A stretch of DNA of 64,000 nt, taken from contig NZ_JABEMC010000001.1 of assembly GCF_013004595.1 (NCBI RefSeq), forward strand, positions 558,001-622,000, in the 5' to 3' direction. The DNA is from Brevibacterium luteolum. Its GTDB lineage: Bacteria > Actinomycetota > Actinomycetes > Actinomycetales > Brevibacteriaceae. Numbering within the stretch: position 1 is the first letter of the stretch; each line of letters begins with the position of its first letter. The notes beneath the pieces are model-generated. The model did no database searches and was not told the DNA's origin. It saw only the letters and a program-made list of their open reading frames with translations. Below, one piece after another: positions 1-8,814 of the stretch. The position numbers were made by a program, and so were the translations under genes.

Positions 1-1901
1 CGAACCAGCTGCTGGAGGGCAAGCTGGAGACGATGGGCTTCATCACCACCGAAGGCTATGAGTTCGTCCTCGAGATCGCCCGTCAGGCCGTGCCCGACGG
101 CTACGGAAACTCCTACTTCTGGGTCAAGCCCGAACGCATCGTCACCGCCGACCGTGTCAAGACCGTCGGCGGCCGTCTCGACTTCGAAGGCACCGAGGTC
201 CGCCCGTTCGACGAGGACGGCGCCAGGGCTGTCGCCGCTTGGTTCCGCGACGCCGGCATCAACGTCCTGGGCGTCAACTTCCTGCACGCCTACGCCAACC
301 CGGCCCACGAGCAGCGGATGCGTGAGATCCTCACCGAAGTCCACCCCGAGGCGATCGTGTCGCTGAGCTCCGAGGTGCTGCGGGAGTACCGCGAATACGA
401 GCGCTCGATGACCACCCTCGTCGATGCCTCTGTCAAGCCGAAGGTCTCCCGCTACGTCGCCAACATCCATGAGCGCCTCGATCAGTTCACCGGCGCCGAG
501 CACGGCGACCGTGAGCCGATCCCGTTCTACATCATGAAGTCCAACGGCGGTGTGCTCTCCGCCGACGAGGTCGTCCACCAGCCGATCACCACCGTGCTGT
601 CCGGGCCGGCGGCAGGCGCCCTCGGCGCCGGCCTCATCGCCCAGGAAGCCGGGTTCTCCAAAGTCCTCACCTGTGACGGCGGCGGCACCTCCACCGACGT
701 CACCGTCATCATCGACGGCGAACCGGCGCTCACAACCGAGGGGTCGGTGGGTGTCTACCCGTCGAAGATCCCAATGATCGACGTTGTCACCGTCGGTGCC
801 GGCGGCGGTTCGATCGCCTGGACGACCGAAGAGGGTCAGCTCAAGGTCGGCCCGCAGTCGGCTGGCGCCGATCCGGGACCGATCTGCTACGGCCAGGGCG
901 GCACCGAACCCACGATCACGGACGCCCACCTGCTGCTCGGTCGCATTCCGCCCCACCTCCTCGGCGGCGAGATCCCACTCGACGTCGAGGCCGCCCGCAC
1001 CGGCATCGAAGAACTCGCCGGTCGCCTCGGGCTCAGCGTTGAGAAGTGCGCGACCGGCATCCTGGAGATCTCCGCCTGGAACCAGGCGAATGCGCTGCGT
1101 CAGATCTCCGTCAAGCGCGGCCTCGACGTCCGTGACTTCATGCTCGCCTCCTTCGGCGGCTCCGGTTCGCTGCTGGCCTGCCGGCTCGTCGACCTCCTCG
1201 ACCTCGCAGGCGTCATCGTCCCGCTCAACCCCGGCAACGTCTCTGCGTTCGGGCTGCTGACCGTCGACGTCAAGAACGACTACGTGCAGACGCATGTCGC
1301 CAAGGACGAAGGACTCGACCTCGGCACCATCGACAGCATCTTCACCGCTCTGCAGGATCGTGCGGCAGCTGCACTCGACGCCGAAGGATTCGCCGCCGCC
1401 GACCACCGCTACGACCGGTCGGCTGACCTGCGCTACTTCGGGCAGGCCTTCGAAGTCCGCGTGCCGGCACCGGCCGGGGAGATCACCCGTGAGTGGGCCG
1501 ATGAGGTCACCGACGCCTTCCACACTGAGCACCGCCGCCTCTACGGCTACGACTTCAAGGGCGATGGCGACCAGTTCGTCGAATGGGTCAACCTGCGCGT
1601 CTCCGGCATCGGCCCGATCCAGCGGCCAGAGCTCGCCAAGCTTGGGGAGGCCTCTGCCGCCCAGCCGCTTAACGACAGGGCGCTGGCCAGCCAGCGTCAG
1701 GTGTGCTTCGACGCAGACGACGGCTACGTCACCGCCGACGTCTACTGGCGGCCCGAGCTGCTTTCCGGAGATGTCATCTCGGGTCCGGCGATCATCGAGG
1801 AGTTCGGTTCGACCGTGCCCGTGCATCCCGGCTTCACCGTCCGCGTCGATGACGCCGGCAACCTCGTCATCACCCGCAGCTCATCCGCCGACCAGTCCTG
1901 A
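1..1901 (+). CDS. hyuA: Hydantoinase/oxoprolinase family subunit A (HyuA), 5'-truncated by window edge
   Basis: Subunit A of an ATP-dependent cyclic amidohydrolase of the hydantoinase/5-oxoprolinase family, which couples ATP hydrolysis to opening of a hydantoin-like ring. The frame is already open at base 3 and reads NQLLEGKLETMGFITTEGY. In this family that follows the conserved N-terminal ATPase segment, so roughly the first 60 residues lie outside the window and the ATG at 33 is internal. Visible motifs are SGPAAGALGAG (about nt 600-635), the actin-like phosphate motif DGGGTSTDV (about 674-700) and GAGGGSIAW (about 796-822). It ends 30 bp before hyuB, which follows a clear ribosome site, so the two form one transcript. 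Family known; substrate inferred only from neighbours (carbamate kinase, FdrA-type proteins, Mo hydroxylase). Confidence 0.9.
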   Translation, partial: NQLLEGKLETMGFITTEGYEFVLEIARQAVPDGYGNSYFWVKPERIVTADRVKTVGGRLDFEGTEVRPFDEDGARAVAAWFRDAGINVLGVNFLHAYANPAHEQRMREILTEVHPEAIVSLSSEVLREYREYERSMTTLVDASVKPKVSRYVANIHERLDQFTGAEHGDREPIPFYIMKSNGGVLSADEVVHQPITTVLSGPAAGALGAGLIAQEAGFSKVLTCDGGGTSTDVTVIIDGEPALTTEGSVGVYPSKIPMIDVVTVGAGGGSIAWTTEEGQLKVGPQSAGADPGPICYGQGGTEPTITDAHLLLGRIPPHLLGGEIPLDVEAARTGIEELAGRLGLSVEKCATGILEISAWNQANALRQISVKRGLDVRDFMLASFGGSGSLLACRLVDLLDLAGVIVPLNPGNVSAFGLLTVDVKNDYVQTHVAKDEGLDLGTIDSIFTALQDRAAAALDAEGFAAADHRYDRSADLRYFGQAFEVRVPAPAGEITREWADEVTDAFHTEHRRLYGYDFKGDGDQFVEWVNLRVSGIGPIQRPELAKLGEASAAQPLNDRALASQRQVCFDADDGYVTADVYWRPELLSGDVISGPAIIEEFGSTVPVHPGFTVRVDDAGNLVITRSSSADQS

Positions 1902-1931
1902 GCCCGCGCCGAAACCAGAAGGAGACCAGAT

Positions 1932-3944
1932 ATGACGACAACCCCCACTGATTCCGGCTCGATGCTCTCGACCACTCCGCTGACCGGTGAGCAGCTCGAG
2001 GCCTACATCGCCGCCGAGCCGATCAACCCGGCCGGTCTGCCCCGGCCCTATGAGCACGGCGGACGTCTCACCCCGGAGGGCACCACCGTCGATCCGATCA
2101 TCGTCGAAATCGTCGAAGGCACCCTCGCCAGTGTTGAGATGGAAGTCGAGACCGCGATCTCGCGGACCTCGCGTTCGCCGATGATCCGCGACGCCCACGA
2201 CTTCCGCGCCGGCATCCACGACCGGCAGCTGCGCAAGCTCACCGGCCGGTCCTACTCCGCGCTCGTCCACCCGATCGTGCGCGACTTCCCGCTCGACACG
2301 ATGGAGGAAGGCGATGTCTTCTTCCACAACGATGTCTACGAGTCCGAAGGCGGCATCGGCCACCTGCCCGACCTGTGCGTGACTGTGCCGGTCTTCCACG
2401 ACGGCGAGGTGGTGTGCTTCGTGCAGGCCTTCGGCCACCATGACGACATCGGCGGTGCCTGCCCCGGCTCGATGCCCTCGGGTGCGACGAGCGTGCACGA
2501 AGAGGGACTCGCCGTCCCGCCGATCAAGCTGTGGTCCTGCGGTGAGCCCAACCGCGCTGCCCTGCGGATCATGACTCGCAACTCCCGCATGCCCGATTCG
2601 CTGGCCGCTGACCTCGACGCCGAATGCTCGGCCTGCCTCATGGGTGCGCGCCGGCTCGGGGAGCTCTTCTCCCGCTATGGCCGTGACACGATCGAAGCGG
2701 CCTTCGACACGATCCTCGACAACACCACCGAGCTGTACCGCCGGGAGATCCTGTCGAAGATCCCCGACGGCCAGTACGTGTGGGAGGACTACGCCGAGCA
2801 CGACGGTGTCGAGGACCCGAAGCTGCACACCCAGCGGATCACCCTGACGAAGACCTCGACGGGTGGGCCGGGCGATGGCCCGAGGCTCATCCTCGACTTC
2901 ACCGGCACCGCCGCTCAGGCGAGAGGACCGATCAACCACTGCGGCGACTACGTCGGCGGGAACTTCCTCAAAAAATGGCTCGCCCCGATCCTGCGCAACC
3001 TCGCCGACTCCCCGGAACGGATGGGCGAGCTCGACGTCAACGAGGGCATCGTCCCGCTCATCGAGATGCGCTTCCCGGAGAAGGGCACCCTGCTGACCCC
3101 GATCTACCCGGGTCCGACGAACGCCCGCACCTTCGTCATCCTGCGGCTGCTCGGCGTGCTCGCCGGGGTCGTCGCGAAGGCTGTCGACGGGAAGATGCCG
3201 GCAGACCAGGAGACGATCCGCTACACCGGTGTGTACGGCAAGGACCGCGACGGCAACGACTACCTCATGCGCGAGGTGCTCGGCGGCGGCTCGGGCGGCC
3301 GCTACTACGCCGACGGTGAGGACACCATCCACGTCGTGCCCGATTCCCGGAACCTGCCCACCGAATTCACCGAATCCCGGTTCCCCTTCCGCGTCGAGCG
3401 GCTCGGACTCGCCGTCGACTCCGGCGGCGCCGGACGCTACCGCGGTGGGCTGGGCTACGAGAAGCACATCCATATGCTCAAGGACGCGCACTTCATGTCG
3501 ATCGCCGACCGGTCGATCCTCGCTTGCTGGGGCGTCAAGGGCGGCAAGGCCGGCCGGCCGTTCCAGGTCACCATCGACCCCGGCGGGCCGAACGAACGCG
3601 AGATCGACGCGCTCGCTGATGCCGAACCGGTCCGGGCAGGTGAGACGATCCGCATCCGCACCACCGGAGGCGGCGGCTGGGGCGACCCGCTCGACCGTCC
3701 CCTCGACGAGGTCGAACGCGACTTGCGGTGGGGCAAGGTCAGCATCGACGGGGCCCGCAGCGACTACGGCGTCATCGCCAGCGTCGACGACGGTGAGGTC
3801 ACCATCGACACGGCGGCCTCGACGCAGCTGCGGCAGCAGATGCGCGAGAAGCGCACCGGTGAGGAGCCATTCTTCGACCGCGGACCCGGGTACGCGCGCC
3901 TGGCCGGCGACGGCAGCGACGCACCCGCTGTCGACTGGCTTTGA
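1932..3944 (+). CDS. hyuB: Hydantoinase B/oxoprolinase family subunit (HyuB)
   Basis: Partner subunit of HyuA; in this family the B subunit works with A in ATP-dependent hydrolysis of cyclic amides such as hydantoins or N-methylhydantoin. The 670 residues carry family landmarks: a DVFFHNDVY segment followed by GGIGHLPD (residues about 130-150), FGHHDDIGG (about 177-185), and a glycine-rich RTTGGGGWGDPLDRP near the C terminus that is typical of the HyuB domain. The ATG is preceded by AGAAGGAGA at a good distance. The stop overlaps a possible TTG start of the carbamate kinase, so translation is probably coupled. Subunits A and B sit beside a carbamate kinase here, which suggests the ring-opened product is a carbamoyl compound (inference). 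Confidence 0.9.
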   Translation: MTTTPTDSGSMLSTTPLTGEQLEAYIAAEPINPAGLPRPYEHGGRLTPEGTTVDPIIVEIVEGTLASVEMEVETAISRTSRSPMIRDAHDFRAGIHDRQLRKLTGRSYSALVHPIVRDFPLDTMEEGDVFFHNDVYESEGGIGHLPDLCVTVPVFHDGEVVCFVQAFGHHDDIGGACPGSMPSGATSVHEEGLAVPPIKLWSCGEPNRAALRIMTRNSRMPDSLAADLDAECSACLMGARRLGELFSRYGRDTIEAAFDTILDNTTELYRREILSKIPDGQYVWEDYAEHDGVEDPKLHTQRITLTKTSTGGPGDGPRLILDFTGTAAQARGPINHCGDYVGGNFLKKWLAPILRNLADSPERMGELDVNEGIVPLIEMRFPEKGTLLTPIYPGPTNARTFVILRLLGVLAGVVAKAVDGKMPADQETIRYTGVYGKDRDGNDYLMREVLGGGSGGRYYADGEDTIHVVPDSRNLPTEFTESRFPFRVERLGLAVDSGGAGRYRGGLGYEKHIHMLKDAHFMSIADRSILACWGVKGGKAGRPFQVTIDPGGPNEREIDALADAEPVRAGETIRIRTTGGGGWGDPLDRPLDEVERDLRWGKVSIDGARSDYGVIASVDDGEVTIDTAASTQLRQQMREKRTGEEPFFDRGPGYARLAGDGSDAPAVDWL

Positions 3945-3946
3945 GC

Positions 3947-4903
3947 ATGCGCGTGCTCATCGCCCTCGGCGGCAATGCGATGACCGCCCCCGACGGCTCA
4001 TCCTCACCGGATGACCAGCGGGCGGCGATCGCGCAGGCCTGCGGGCACATCGCCGAGCTGTTGGCCGACGGCCACGAGGTCATCATCACCCACGGCAACG
4101 GCCCACAGGTCGGCAACATCCTGCGCAAGAACGAACTCGCCGCCGCAGAGCTGCCGCCGGTGTCGCTCGACTGGTGCGGCGCACAGACCCAGGGGACGAT
4201 CGGGTTCACTATCGTCAACCGGCTCGAACAGGAGCTCACCACCCGGGGCATGCGCAGGCCAGTCGCCGCCGTCGTCACCCGCACGCGAGTCGACGGCGAC
4301 GACCCGGCCTTCGCCGACCCGGTCAAGCCGATCGGCACCTACCGGGATGCCGCCCATGCCGAGCAGATGAGCCGGCACGGGCAGGTGTGGAAGGACTTCG
4401 GGGCCCGCGGCTGGCGGCGCGTTGTGCCCTCCCCGCGGCCGCTGGAGATCCTGGAGACCCCGACGATCGCCACGCTCGTCGCCGCCGGGTGGGTGGTCGT
4501 GGCCGCCGGCGGAGGCGGCATCCCGGTGGTGGCTGATGGATCGGGCTGGAACGGCGTCGAGGCTGTCATCGACAAGGACCTCTCCGCCGCCCGGCTGGCC
4601 GCCGACCTCGACGTCGACCGGCTCGTCATCGCCACCGACGTCGAGCACGCGATCATCGGCTACGGCACCGAGGACGAACAGCCGATCGGTGAGATCACCG
4701 CCGCGCAGATGCAGCGGCTCGCCGATGCCGGGCACTTCGCCTCCGGGTCGATGGGCCCGAAGGTCGAAGCAGTCGTCGACTTCGCCGCCTCCGGCCGCGG
4801 CGTCGGCATCATCACCGCGCTTGCCGCCGTGCCGGCGGCCATCGCCGGGAGAACCGCCACGCGGGTCACACCAGCCGCCGCCAGGGGAGCAGCCAGCTCC
4901 TAG
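3947..4903 (+). CDS. arcC: Carbamate kinase
   Basis: Amino-acid-kinase-fold enzyme that makes ATP, CO2 and NH3 from carbamoyl phosphate and ADP in the catabolic direction. The N terminus MRVLIALGGNAM holds the GGNA phosphate loop; ITHGNGPQVGN (about residues 46-56) and VVAAGGGGIPV (about 184-194) are the other family signatures. Length is 318 residues, the usual size. A TTG at 3941 would overlap hyuB by four bases; the ATG at 3947 places the methionine directly before the conserved strand and is preferred, although neither has a strong ribosome site. Arginine deiminase and ornithine transcarbamylase genes are absent nearby, so the carbamoyl phosphate more likely comes from the AllF-AllG/AllH proteins encoded at 8815-12790. 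Confidence 0.9.
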   Translation: MRVLIALGGNAMTAPDGSSSPDDQRAAIAQACGHIAELLADGHEVIITHGNGPQVGNILRKNELAAAELPPVSLDWCGAQTQGTIGFTIVNRLEQELTTRGMRRPVAAVVTRTRVDGDDPAFADPVKPIGTYRDAAHAEQMSRHGQVWKDFGARGWRRVVPSPRPLEILETPTIATLVAAGWVVVAAGGGGIPVVADGSGWNGVEAVIDKDLSAARLAADLDVDRLVIATDVEHAIIGYGTEDEQPIGEITAAQMQRLADAGHFASGSMGPKVEAVVDFAASGRGVGIITALAAVPAAIAGRTATRVTPAAARGAASS

Positions 4904-4937
4904 ACTGGAGACAGACTGCCAGGCTCAAGGAGGGATC

Positions 4938-5599
4938 GTGAGGCACGCACTCAACAGCGACATCGCGGGCATCGTGCTCGCCGCCGGTGCCGGTTCGCGC
5001 CTCGGTGTGCCCAAGGGTCTGCTGCGCACCGCCTGCGGGAAGCCGGTCGTGGCCAGCCTGTGCGACCAGCTGACGGCCGCTGGGCTTTCCGAGATCGTCG
5101 TCGTCACCGGTGCCGCCGCCGAGGCGGTCGCCGCCGGAGTGCCGGCAGGGGCCCGGGCCACCCACGCCCCGGACTGGCAGGACGGCCTGTCGGCCTCGCT
5201 GCGAGCCGGGCTGCGCGCTGTTGCCGATGCATCTGCCGACGAGCGTATCCGCGCTGTCGTCATCCTGCTCGCCGACGTCCCCGACATCACCGCGGCCGCC
5301 ATCGAGGCCGTCATCGCCGCTGCCCGCGTGCAGAGCATCGAGACGAGCCTCGTGCGGGCGACGTTCGGCGAGCGTCCCGGCCACCCTGTCGTCATCGGAT
5401 CGCAGCACTGGCAGCAGGTCATCGACACGGCCGCTGGGGACTCCGGCGCGAAGGCGGTCTTCGCCTCGGGAGCGGTGCGCGAAGTCGACTGCAGGCACCT
5501 GTGCGCCGGCATCGATATCGACACTCCCGGGCAGCTGCAGGCCGCCGGCCTGGAGCTGCCGGAGCTGCTGCCCGACGCATGCGCACGGGAGGAGAGCCG

Positions 5600-5603
<4 letters not shown>
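4938..5603 (+). CDS. MobA-like NTP transferase (MocA type) for molybdenum cofactor maturation
   Basis: Nucleotidyltransferase of the MobA/MocA fold. It begins IAGIVLAAGAGSRLGVPKG (residues about 8-26), which holds the LAAGxGxRxGxxK nucleotide-binding loop, and has an LLADVPD segment (about 112-118) matching the metal-binding LxxDxP motif. In XdhC-linked clusters such proteins attach CMP to molybdopterin to give the cytosine dinucleotide cofactor used by CoxL/XdhA enzymes. The GTG start at 4938 has AAGGAGGG five bases upstream and replaces a much longer open frame with no coding character. A TAGACT -10-like hexamer at 4901-4906 could start a new transcript. The stop overlaps the next ATG (ATGA). 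Confidence 0.8.
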
Positions 5604-6507
<904 letters not shown>

Positions 6508-6511
<4 letters not shown>

Positions 6512-7569
6512 CGATGACCGCAGTGCTCACCGACTTCGCGCGCAGCCTCGCCCGCCACGGATATCCCGCCGACCCCGGCCGGCTGCACACCGCCGTCGCC
6601 GGACTCGGCGCACTCGGCACGATCGAACGGCGTCACGTCTACACCGTCACCCGCGCCGCCTGGTGCACCACCGCTGAGCAGTGGGCGGACTTCAGCGTCC
6701 ACTTCGAGCGGTTCTTCTCACGCCACCCAGCCACCGCGTCCCCGCCGGACATCGAGGTCGAGGTCGAGGTGCCTGACGCGCTGCCCGGTGATGATGACAC
6801 CGATACCGGCGACCCCGAACCACGGGCTTCCGCAGCCTCGAAGGCCGCAGTGCTGCGCGAGACCGACATCGCCGAACTCCTCGATTCCCAGGCCGCCGAC
6901 GCCCGTGCCCAGCTCGCCCGGCTGCGCCTGAGCCCACCGCAGCGCCGCCGGCCGCGCTACCGGCGCGGGCGCGCCGACCGCCTGCACCTGCGGCAAGCCC
7001 TGCGCGAACTGCTCACCACCGGGGAGATCACGAGCCTGCCGGGACAGGAGCGCCGCGAGGTGCCCCGCCCGATCGTCATCGTCTTCGACGTCTCGGCAAG
7101 CATGCAGCCCTTCCACACCATGCAGCTGGCCTTCGCATCAGCCGCAGCCGAGGGCGGCCGGCACGTCAGCGTCTTCACCGCCGGCACCGAACTGACCGAT
7201 ATCACCGCAGGCGTGCGCACCATCCGGCCCGGTGCCCGCAGCGGACAGATCCCCGACCTCGGCGGCGGCACCCGGCTCGGTGAGACCCTCCAGCAGCTGA
7301 TCAACCGGCACGCCGGCAGGCTGCGCGGGGCCACCCTCATCGTCATGTCCGACGGATGGGAAGACGGCGACACCGAGAAACTCACCGCAGCCGCAGTCCG
7401 TGCCAGCCGTTTGTGCACACGGTTCCTGTGGGTCAACCCGCGGGCCGGGCGAACCGGCTGGCAGCCTGAGATCCGCGGCATCCGCGCGATCCGCCCGCAC
7501 GTCGACGCGCTGCTGCCCGGCACCACCATCGCCGACTACTTCCGGCTCGCCGCAGCCGTCGCGGGGTGA
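6508..7569 (+). CDS. VWA domain protein, CoxE-like
   Basis: 353-residue protein of the CoxE/VWA family. The C-terminal half holds a von Willebrand A fold with a MIDAS metal site: IVIVFDVSASMQPF (DxSxS, residues about 189-202), GGTRLGETL (about 253-261) and LIVMSDGWEDGD (about 278-289). An acidic linker with EVEVEV and DDDTDTGD lies at about 75-95. CoxE proteins partner MoxR ATPases in maturing molybdenum hydroxylases. It overlaps its neighbours on both sides by four bases. Confidence 0.85.
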
Positions 7570-8750
7570 GCGGCATGCGCGACATCGCCTCCGATATCCT
7601 CGACCTGCTCACCGGTGACGAGCCCTTCGCTGTGTGCACGGTCATCCGCACGTGGTCCTCAGCACCCCGCCCGGCCGGAACTGCCATGGCGGTCACCGCC
7701 TCGGGACGGGCCATCGGGTCGCTGTCCGGCGGATGCGTCGAAGGGGCCGTGTACGCCGCCGCCCAGCTCACCATCGACGACGGCCAGCCGCGCCTGGGCC
7801 GCTACGGCGTCTCCGATGACGAGGCCTTCGCCGTCGGCCTGGCCTGCGGCGGCCGGCTCGACGTCCTCATCCGTCGCGTCGATCCGGCCGATCCTGCCGA
7901 CACCGAGCCGCTGGCGGCCACATGCCGGCAGATCCTCCTCGATGAGCCGGCTGCCCTGCTCACCCGGATTCCGCTGGCCACCGACGATCTCGGCGAGCCG
8001 ACAGGGATGGAATACGTGCTCGCCCCGCCGGCTGGCCGCTGGCTGGCGATCACCGCGCCTGAGGCGGATGCCCCGACCGTGACTGGTTCGCTCGGTGACG
8101 GACAGCTCGACTACTCCGTCGTCGACAGCGCCGTTGGGCTGTTAGCCGCCGGAACGACCCAGATCCGCGAGTACGGCGAGCACGGCGAACGCCTCGACAG
8201 CGACACTGCCGTGCTCATCAGCGCCTTCTCGCGCAAGCCGCGGATGCTCATCTTCGGAGCCATCGACTATGCGCGTGCGCTCGCGGCGGCAGCAAAGCTC
8301 GTCGGCTACCACGTCACCGTCTGCGATGCCCGGCCCGTCTTCGCCACCCCGGCGCGCTTCCCAGAGGCCGATGAGGTCGTCGTGTCCTGGCCGCATCGCT
8401 ATCTGCAGGCCGAGCTCGATGCCGGCCGGGTCGAAGAGAGCACCGCGATCGCCGTGCTCACCCACGATCTGAAGTTCGACGTGCCGCTGCTGCAGGTCGC
8501 CCTCGGCTGCCCGGCGGCCTACGTCGGGGCGATGGGCAGCAGGCGCACGAACGATCGGCGCATCGCAGCGCTGCGCGATGCCGGACTGCCAGAAGAGCTC
8601 ATCGACCGGCTCTATGCGCCCATCGGCCTCGACCTCGGCGCTCGCACCCCGGAGACGACCGCGATCTCGATCCTCGCTGAGATCACCCGGGAGCGGTGGC
8701 AGGCCAGCGGTGCGCCGCTGCGCGACACCACCGGCCCGATCCACTCCTGA
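7566..8750 (+). CDS. xdhC: XdhC/CoxI family molybdenum-enzyme maturation protein
   Basis: Member of the XdhC/CoxI family, which binds and sulfurates molybdenum cofactor and inserts it into xanthine-dehydrogenase-like enzymes. The N-terminal XdhC/CoxI domain has TWSSAPRPAGTAMAV and SLSGGCVEGAVY (residues about 28-62). The C-terminal Rossmann domain carries LIFGAIDYARALAAAAKLVGY (about 224-244) and ends with GAMGSRRTNDRR and GLDLGARTPETTAISILAEI (about 319-375), all family hallmarks. The GTG at 7566 overlaps the upstream stop as GTGA; an ATG nine bases later is an alternative. The last 20 bases, including the stop, are duplicated in tandem just downstream. The target enzyme is probably the hydroxylase at 16194-20261. 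Confidence 0.9.
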   Translation: MSGMRDIASDILDLLTGDEPFAVCTVIRTWSSAPRPAGTAMAVTASGRAIGSLSGGCVEGAVYAAAQLTIDDGQPRLGRYGVSDDEAFAVGLACGGRLDVLIRRVDPADPADTEPLAATCRQILLDEPAALLTRIPLATDDLGEPTGMEYVLAPPAGRWLAITAPEADAPTVTGSLGDGQLDYSVVDSAVGLLAAGTTQIREYGEHGERLDSDTAVLISAFSRKPRMLIFGAIDYARALAAAAKLVGYHVTVCDARPVFATPARFPEADEVVVSWPHRYLQAELDAGRVEESTAIAVLTHDLKFDVPLLQVALGCPAAYVGAMGSRRTNDRRIAALRDAGLPEELIDRLYAPIGLDLGARTPETTAISILAEITRERWQASGAPLRDTTGPIHS

Positions 8751-8770
8751 GCGGCCCGATCCACTCCTGA
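8731..8770. repeat. 20-bp tandem duplication across the xdhC stop codon
   Basis: Two adjacent near-identical 20-base units, CGGCCCGATCCACTCCTGA preceded by C or G, cover the last codons and stop of xdhC and then repeat directly after it. The second copy merges into the left arm of the terminator hairpin. Confidence 0.85.
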
Positions 8771-8807
8771 GCGGCCGGCCGGCCCCAAGGCTCAGCCGGC
8801 CGCTCAG
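8767..8807. terminator. Bidirectional hairpin between xdhC and the leftward fdrA-type gene
   Basis: Perfect 13-bp inverted repeat CTGAGCGGCCGGC (8767-8779) and GCCGGCCGCTCAG (8795-8807) with a 15-base loop, placed exactly between two convergent genes. There is no T-tract on either side, as is common in high-GC actinobacteria. Confidence 0.75.
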
Positions 8808-8814
8808 CTCGTGC

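Noticed and set aside
1881..3491. 536-codon open frame on the minus strand opposite hyuB
   Set aside because: Antisense shadow typical of high-GC DNA; hyuB opposite has clear family motifs, a ribosome site and proper codon bias.
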